64,000 nucleotides of DNA from Oscillospiraceae bacterium (GTDB lineage: Bacteria > Bacillota > Clostridia > Oscillospirales > Oscillospiraceae), in the NCBI GenBank assembly GCA_902778665.1, contig CACYYN010000019.1:1-64000 (forward strand), written 5' to 3'. Numbering within the stretch: position 1 is the first letter of the stretch; every line of letters starts with the position of its first letter. Below are positions 60,122 through 64,000 of this stretch, piece by piece. The notes under the pieces were generated by a model. It was not told where the DNA came from, did not search any database, and saw only the letters and a program-made list of their open reading frames with translations. Position numbers and translations under genes: made by a program.

Positions 60122-60826
60122 TCAAATTCCCGGGATCAGACTCACGAGCTTCAGAAGGACAGGTGCAAAGAAGAAAGCCGGGAGATAGTTGGCAATTTTG
60201 ATTTTTGTGATCCCCAGCATGTTGAGCCCCAGACCGATGATCAGCAGAGAGCCGGAGCAGATAATCTCGTTTATTGCAGCGGCGTCGAGAAAGGGCTCCA
60301 GCAATCCTGCGCACAACACAATTGCCCCCTGAAAAACCAGGACGAACAGGGAGGAGAACAGAACGCCGATACCCAGGCTCACCGAGAGCATGCTGGAGGA
60401 AATAAGGTCCAGCACAGACTTGGTGAAGAGCATCTCATTGTCCCCGGTGAGACCTGCGGTGAGAGATCCCACAATGGTCATGGCACCCACGCAAAAAAGC
60501 AGGCTGGCCGTAACGAAGGCCTGGGCAATACCGGATTTCTCCCCCGGCCGTTGAAACTTCTTCTCCACAAAACCGCCCAGACGGTTGAGGGCTCCGTCAA
60601 GATCCAGCGCGGTGCCCACCACGGCGCCGAAAACCATGGAGAGAATCAGCACGATGGTGTTCTCCCCTTTCAGTGCACCGCTGATACCGATATAGACCGT
60701 GCAGAGAGCAATACCTGTCATAATGGCGGAGGAAAATTTCTCCGAGATCCCCTTTTTACAGAGCAGGCCGAAAGTGCTGCCGATGATAACAGCAACGGTA
60801 TTCACAAATACGCCGAGCATACCCAT
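60122..60826 (-). CDS. DUF554 membrane protein (YdfK-like)
   Basis: 234 residues from the ATG at 60826 (an ATG two codons later is also possible), behind GAAGGGAAG. About seven membrane helices; the start GVFVNTVAVIIGSTFGLL and the later DLISSSMLSVSLGIGV are typical of DUF554. Function unknown; probably transport. The CIRCE box touches its 3' end, so hsp20 could also be reached by read-through. Confidence 0.85.
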   Translation of the reverse strand: MGMLGVFVNTVAVIIGSTFGLLCKKGISEKFSSAIMTGIALCTVYIGISGALKGENTIVLILSMVFGAVVGTALDLDGALNRLGGFVEKKFQRPGEKSGIAQAFVTASLLFCVGAMTIVGSLTAGLTGDNEMLFTKSVLDLISSSMLSVSLGIGVLFSSLFVLVFQGAIVLCAGLLEPFLDAAAINEIICSGSLLIIGLGLNMLGITKIKIANYLPAFFFAPVLLKLVSLIPGI

Positions 60827-60909
60827 TCTTCCCTTCTTCATCTGAATCTGATTTGCCAGGATTCTATGAAAGAACCGGGGCATCTGAATGCTCCGGTTCT
60901 GCGCAAAAA

Positions 60910-60992
60910 TGCCGGTGGTGGGACTCGAACCCACACGGTGTCGCCACCAACGGATTTTGAGTCCGTCACGTCTACCATTCCATCACACCGGC
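60910..60992 (-). tRNA. tRNA-Leu (CAA)
   Basis: 83-nt class II tRNA on the minus strand: acceptor GCCGGTG/CACCGGC, anticodon loop CTCAAAA, a long variable arm (TGGTGGCGACACCG) and T-arm GGTTCGAGTCC. No CCA is encoded. Confidence 0.95.
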
Positions 60993-61035
60993 GTCAGTGC
61001 TATTGAGTATATATCATTTCCCGAAAAAAAGCAAG

Positions 61036-61063
61036 AAAAAACCACCGGAGACCGGTGGTTTTT
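61036..61063 (-). terminator. Intrinsic terminator of the cmk-ispH/rpsA operon
   Basis: ACCACCGG and CCGGTGGT with a 3-nt loop, A-run and T-run on both sides; on the minus strand it lies about 65 bp behind the fused gene. Confidence 0.85.
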
Positions 61064-61129
61064 CAAAAAGCTTAGTAATGTCTTCGGAGATGCAGAAGCA
61101 AAGCGCATTCCGTCAGACAGTTTTGAAGA

Positions 61130-63190
61130 TTACTCTTCTTCTGCAGCTTCCTCGTCTGCTTTCTCTGCGGGAGCTTCGGGCTCGAGAAGAGCACGGATGG
61201 AGAGGGAGATCTTCTGGTTGTCATAGTCGATAGCGGTGATCTTCACATCCACAACATCGCCTACATGGAGAACATCGTCAACTTTGGCAATGCGATGGTC
61301 AGCAACCTGGGAAATGTGAATCAGGCCGTCAACACCGGGCAGAACCTCTGCAAATGCGCCGAACTGCATAATCTTCACAACCTTGACGGTTGCCACATCG
61401 CCGACGCTGTAACGGTCGGTAAAGAGCTTCCAGGGGTTGGCTTCGGGATCCTTGTAGCCGAGGGAGATGCGGTGTGCATCCTTGTCGAAGTTGATGACGT
61501 AGACTTCCAGCTCGTCGCCGACTTTAACGACCTCTGCAGGGTTGTGAATTCTGCCCCAGGTAAGCTCAGAGACATGAACCATGCCGTCAACACCGCCGAT
61601 GTCAACAAATGCGCCGTAGCTGGTGAGGGACTTGACAACACCCTTGTAGCGCTTGCCGATTTCAATGGTGTTCCAAAGCTCTTCTCTCATGGCGTGGCGC
61701 TCAGCGGCAGCTGCACGGCGGATGGAGCCAACAACACGCTTGCGGGCCTTGTTGACCTCGGTGATTTTAAGACGAACCGTCTTCTTAAGAAGCTGAGCAA
61801 GCTCTGCCTCACGGGGAAGATCCGTCTGGGAAGCGGGCACGAACACGCGCACGCCGCGAACGTTGACAACAACGCCGCCTTTATTCTCTTCCGTGACAAC
61901 GCCTTCCACCACATTGCCGCTCTCGGCTGCAGCTTCCACGTCATCCCAGAATCTGATATTGTCAAGACGCTTTTTGGAGAGCATGGCTGTGCCTTCCACA
62001 TCATTGACGCGGACGACAAGAGCCTCGATCTCGTCGCCGAGCTTCACGGCGTCTTCCAGCTTCTCGCCGGCATCCGTGAAATCGGTGGTGGGGATGAAGC
62101 CTGTGTACTTCATGCCCAGATCAACGGTAACTTCCGTGCCGCTGATGCCTGTTACGATGCCTGTGACCTTCTCTCCGTTATATATAGATTTGATAGAGTC
62201 CTCCAGCATTGCATCAAAGGAATCTTCCTCTGCTGCGGGAGCTACACTGGCCGGCTCCTCCGCCACAGGTGCTGCAGCTTCTGCAGCAGCTTCCGCTGCC
62301 TCGTTCACTGCCTCTTCAACTTTGGTCTCTTCAACCTTGATTTCATCATCCATTGCTTTTCTTACCTCCTTAATTATCCACGATGGCGTAGATGCACCGG
62401 CAGTTATTCCAACGGTATTGCAGTTTGCCAGACCGGGAAGATCAAGCTCCTCCGCACGCTCAATAAACTGAACCTCGGAGCAGACTTCCTGACAGATCTG
62501 GGCAAGATGCAGACTGTTTGCACTGTGCTTCCCGCCAATGACGACCATAGCGTCGCAGCGCTTTGCAAGTTCCGCCGCTTCATTTTGCCTCGTAAACGTA
62601 GCAAGACATATTGTATCAAATATTTGGACGTTTGTACATCTTTTTTTTAAAGAATTTACAGAATTCTTGAAATTAATTTGCGTTTGCGTGGTCTGAGAGA
62701 CCACTGTAAGAGGTTTTTCTAACAGGTTTGGATGATTATTCATCCAATTTTCCGCTTCGGCCTCATTGGCCAGCACGGTGCAGTCCACGCCCCAGCCTGC
62801 AATGGCCCGAACCTCCGGGTGATCGTGCATGCCGATGATGAGAACCTGCCTCCCCTCTTCCGAGGCTTTGCGGACGATTTCATGGATATGCTTGACCTTG
62901 GGGCAGGTGGCATCGGTTATCACAGCGCCGCGCTCTACAAGAGCGTCATTCTCCGCCCTGGAGATGCCGTGGGCGCGAATAATTACACGATCTCCTCTTG
63001 AGGCCTCTTCCGGCGTGTGGATGGTACGCATGCCCTTTTTCTCCAGAGAGGACACCACATCATCGTTATGGATCAGCTCGCCGTAGCTGAGGCAGGCGCC
63101 TTCGCTCTCCAGCAGCTTCTCCGCCATTTCCACCGAGCGGCGAACACCGAAACAGAAGCCCGCGCTCTCCGCCTGCAGAATCTCCCTCAT
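61130..63190 (-). CDS. ispH-rpsA: Fused HMBPP reductase (IspH) and ribosomal protein S1
   Basis: 686 residues. Residues 1-285 are IspH (LytB), which makes IPP and DMAPP from HMBPP in the MEP pathway; the three cluster Cys are in AGFCFGV (Cys13), DATCPKVKH and DTICLAT, with the usual HxxH and catalytic Glu regions. An Ala/Glu linker (about 285-335) leads to four S1 RNA-binding repeats (starting near 340, 425, 510 and 600), among them VTGIVTGISGTEVTVDLG and YKGVVKSLTSYGAFVDIGG. This fusion is known in Clostridia. It shares an ATGA overlap with cmk, so they are translationally coupled. Confidence 0.95.
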   Translation of the reverse strand: MREILQAESAGFCFGVRRSVEMAEKLLESEGACLSYGELIHNDDVVSSLEKKGMRTIHTPEEASRGDRVIIRAHGISRAENDALVERGAVITDATCPKVKHIHEIVRKASEEGRQVLIIGMHDHPEVRAIAGWGVDCTVLANEAEAENWMNNHPNLLEKPLTVVSQTTQTQINFKNSVNSLKKRCTNVQIFDTICLATFTRQNEAAELAKRCDAMVVIGGKHSANSLHLAQICQEVCSEVQFIERAEELDLPGLANCNTVGITAGASTPSWIIKEVRKAMDDEIKVEETKVEEAVNEAAEAAAEAAAPVAEEPASVAPAAEEDSFDAMLEDSIKSIYNGEKVTGIVTGISGTEVTVDLGMKYTGFIPTTDFTDAGEKLEDAVKLGDEIEALVVRVNDVEGTAMLSKKRLDNIRFWDDVEAAAESGNVVEGVVTEENKGGVVVNVRGVRVFVPASQTDLPREAELAQLLKKTVRLKITEVNKARKRVVGSIRRAAAAERHAMREELWNTIEIGKRYKGVVKSLTSYGAFVDIGGVDGMVHVSELTWGRIHNPAEVVKVGDELEVYVINFDKDAHRISLGYKDPEANPWKLFTDRYSVGDVATVKVVKIMQFGAFAEVLPGVDGLIHISQVADHRIAKVDDVLHVGDVVDVKITAIDYDNQKISLSIRALLEPEAPAEKADEEAAEEE

Positions 63191-63888
63191 GCCGTTTCCT
63201 CGCGCTTCACCGGAAGCCGGGACTCTATCAGGTTGCAGAGGGCTTCAAAGCTCTGCTCACGGTCAAGATGGCTGGTGTCCACCTCCACAGCGTCCTCCGC
63301 CTTGCGAAGCGGTGCGATATCCCGGTGTGTATCCTGATAATCACGCTGCTCAATGTCTTTGAGCACCTCGTCAAAGGTGGTTTTTATCCCCTTCTGTTCC
63401 AGCTCCAGCAGGCGGCGTTTCGCCCGTTCCTCACTGCTGGCAGTGAGGTAAATTTTCAGATCAGCGTCAGGCAGAACAACAGTGCCGATATCCCGCCCGT
63501 CCACGATGACGTTGTATTCTCTCGCGAATCGACGCTGCATCTCCAGCAGATAGGCCCGGCAGACCGGGAGAGCCGAGACATCGGAGGCACAGAGGGAAAT
63601 CTCAGGCATGCGGATGGCTTCGCTTACATCCTCCCCATTGAGGAACATACGCTGTAAACCCGTGTCATCATAACGGATCTCAATCTTCAACCCCGGCAGG
63701 ATGGAAGAAAGCTCCTCCTCACTTTGCCGGTCAATGCCGGCACGATAGGCTGCAAGCCCCACTGTGCGATAGATTGCGCCGGTATCCAGATAGAGAAAAT
63801 GGTATGCTGCGCTGATTTTTTTCGCCAGCGAGCTCTTTCCGGCTCCCGACGGCCCGTCAATGGCGATGGAATAAAACTTCTGATTCAT
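63187..63888 (-). CDS. cmk: Cytidylate kinase
   Basis: 233 residues from the ATG at 63888 behind GGAAGGAAG; the frame is open for 34 more codons upstream. The P-loop is IDGPSGAGKSS (residues 10-20), then YLDTGAIYR and the CMP-binding VDGRDIGTVVLPDA with the lid REQRDYQD-like RDYQDTHRD. It phosphorylates CMP and dCMP. The order cmk-ispH/rpsA is typical of Clostridia. The upstream flavoprotein gene ends 19 bp before it. Confidence 0.94.
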   Translation of the reverse strand: MNQKFYSIAIDGPSGAGKSSLAKKISAAYHFLYLDTGAIYRTVGLAAYRAGIDRQSEEELSSILPGLKIEIRYDDTGLQRMFLNGEDVSEAIRMPEISLCASDVSALPVCRAYLLEMQRRFAREYNVIVDGRDIGTVVLPDADLKIYLTASSEERAKRRLLELEQKGIKTTFDEVLKDIEQRDYQDTHRDIAPLRKAEDAVEVDTSHLDREQSFEALCNLIESRLPVKREETA

Positions 63889-63907
63889 GATTCTTCCTTT
63901 CCATAAT

Positions 63908-64000
63908 TTAAAGGTTATCGCAAACGGCCGTACCGGCGGTGTAGCCGGTGGCCCAGGCAATCTGAAGATTGAATCCGCCGGTATAGGCATCCACGTCCAG
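63908..64000 (-). CDS. BaiN/HI0933-like flavoprotein, C-terminal fragment (runs off window)
   Basis: The last 30 codons read LDVDAYTGGFNLQIAWATGY and then TAGTAVCDNL before TAA. The GGFNLQIAW-TGY end is the signature of the NAD(P)/FAD-dependent oxidoreductase family represented by BaiN/HI0933. Its position ahead of cmk-ispH/rpsA is usual in Clostridia. Only the tail is visible. Confidence 0.75.
   Translation of the reverse strand: MDVDAYTGGFNLQIAWATGYTAGTAVCDNL

Noticed and set aside
61265..62650. 461-codon plus-strand open frame
   Set aside because: Antisense shadow of the ispH-rpsA fusion; no family resemblance or ribosome site.

Overview
The window looks like chromosomal DNA of a moderately GC-rich Clostridia-class Firmicute, probably a gut anaerobe of the Oscillospirales/Christensenellales kind. 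This is inferred from gene families; no rRNA is present to settle it. Pointers are the fused ispH-rpsA gene, monoderm-type Shine-Dalgarno sequences and sigma-A promoters, a CIRCE element, class B sortase, YerC, a eukaryotic-type hexokinase and the recJ-rel-dtd-MBL order. No phage, plasmid backbone or CRISPR array is visible. About 55 genes are supported.

Layout. 0-8 kb: the start of a pyroglutamyl-peptidase gene, two exported or helical proteins, an IS1182-type remnant, a GH25 lysozyme, a secreted 5'-nucleotidase and membrane proteins including a phosphodiester-glycosidase. 8-19.4 kb: recJ, rel, dtd and an MBL hydrolase, then a sugar nucleotidyltransferase with galE, a Cas4-like nuclease core and a UvrA paralogue. 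19.4-29.4 kb: an MgtC/PrsW pair, a MerR regulator with a textbook 19-bp-spacer target promoter driving an amino-acid-dehydrogenase-like gene, a MacB/FtsX-type ABC transporter, and a small SH3 protein whose N-terminus resembles a double-glycine export leader. 29.4-35.2 kb: a ferric-iron-type ABC importer and a secreted SGNH hydrolase.

35.2-40.8 kb is the most foreign-looking part: an AT-rich 996-codon gene joining about eight DUF4116-like repeats to a calcineurin-type phosphoesterase, beside a second PrsW-like protein, a small Cys-rich protein and an AAA ATPase. 43.4-47.7 kb is a polyamine importer operon (potABCD) with a leader of about 320 nt that ends in a perfect intrinsic terminator just before potA, a typical attenuator or riboswitch layout. 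47.8-55.6 kb: hexokinase, yerC with a methyltransferase, a three-gene set (condensation-fold protein, DUF6320-like, alpha/beta hydrolase), a Lys/Ser-rich protein, an N-terminally truncated purine permease and a stand-alone C39-like protein.

55.7-64 kb: a four-tRNA cluster (Val, Phe, Gly, Cys), sortase B with a CapA-like protein, tatD, hsp20 with a perfect CIRCE box upstream, a DUF554 protein, tRNA-Leu, the ispH-rpsA fusion overlapping cmk, and the last 30 codons of a flavoprotein gene.

The best candidates for undescribed biology are the pot leader, the repeat-phosphoesterase gene with its neighbours, the SH3 protein with a double-glycine-like leader, and a dispersed hairpin repeat of about 51 bp (two good copies and one partial).
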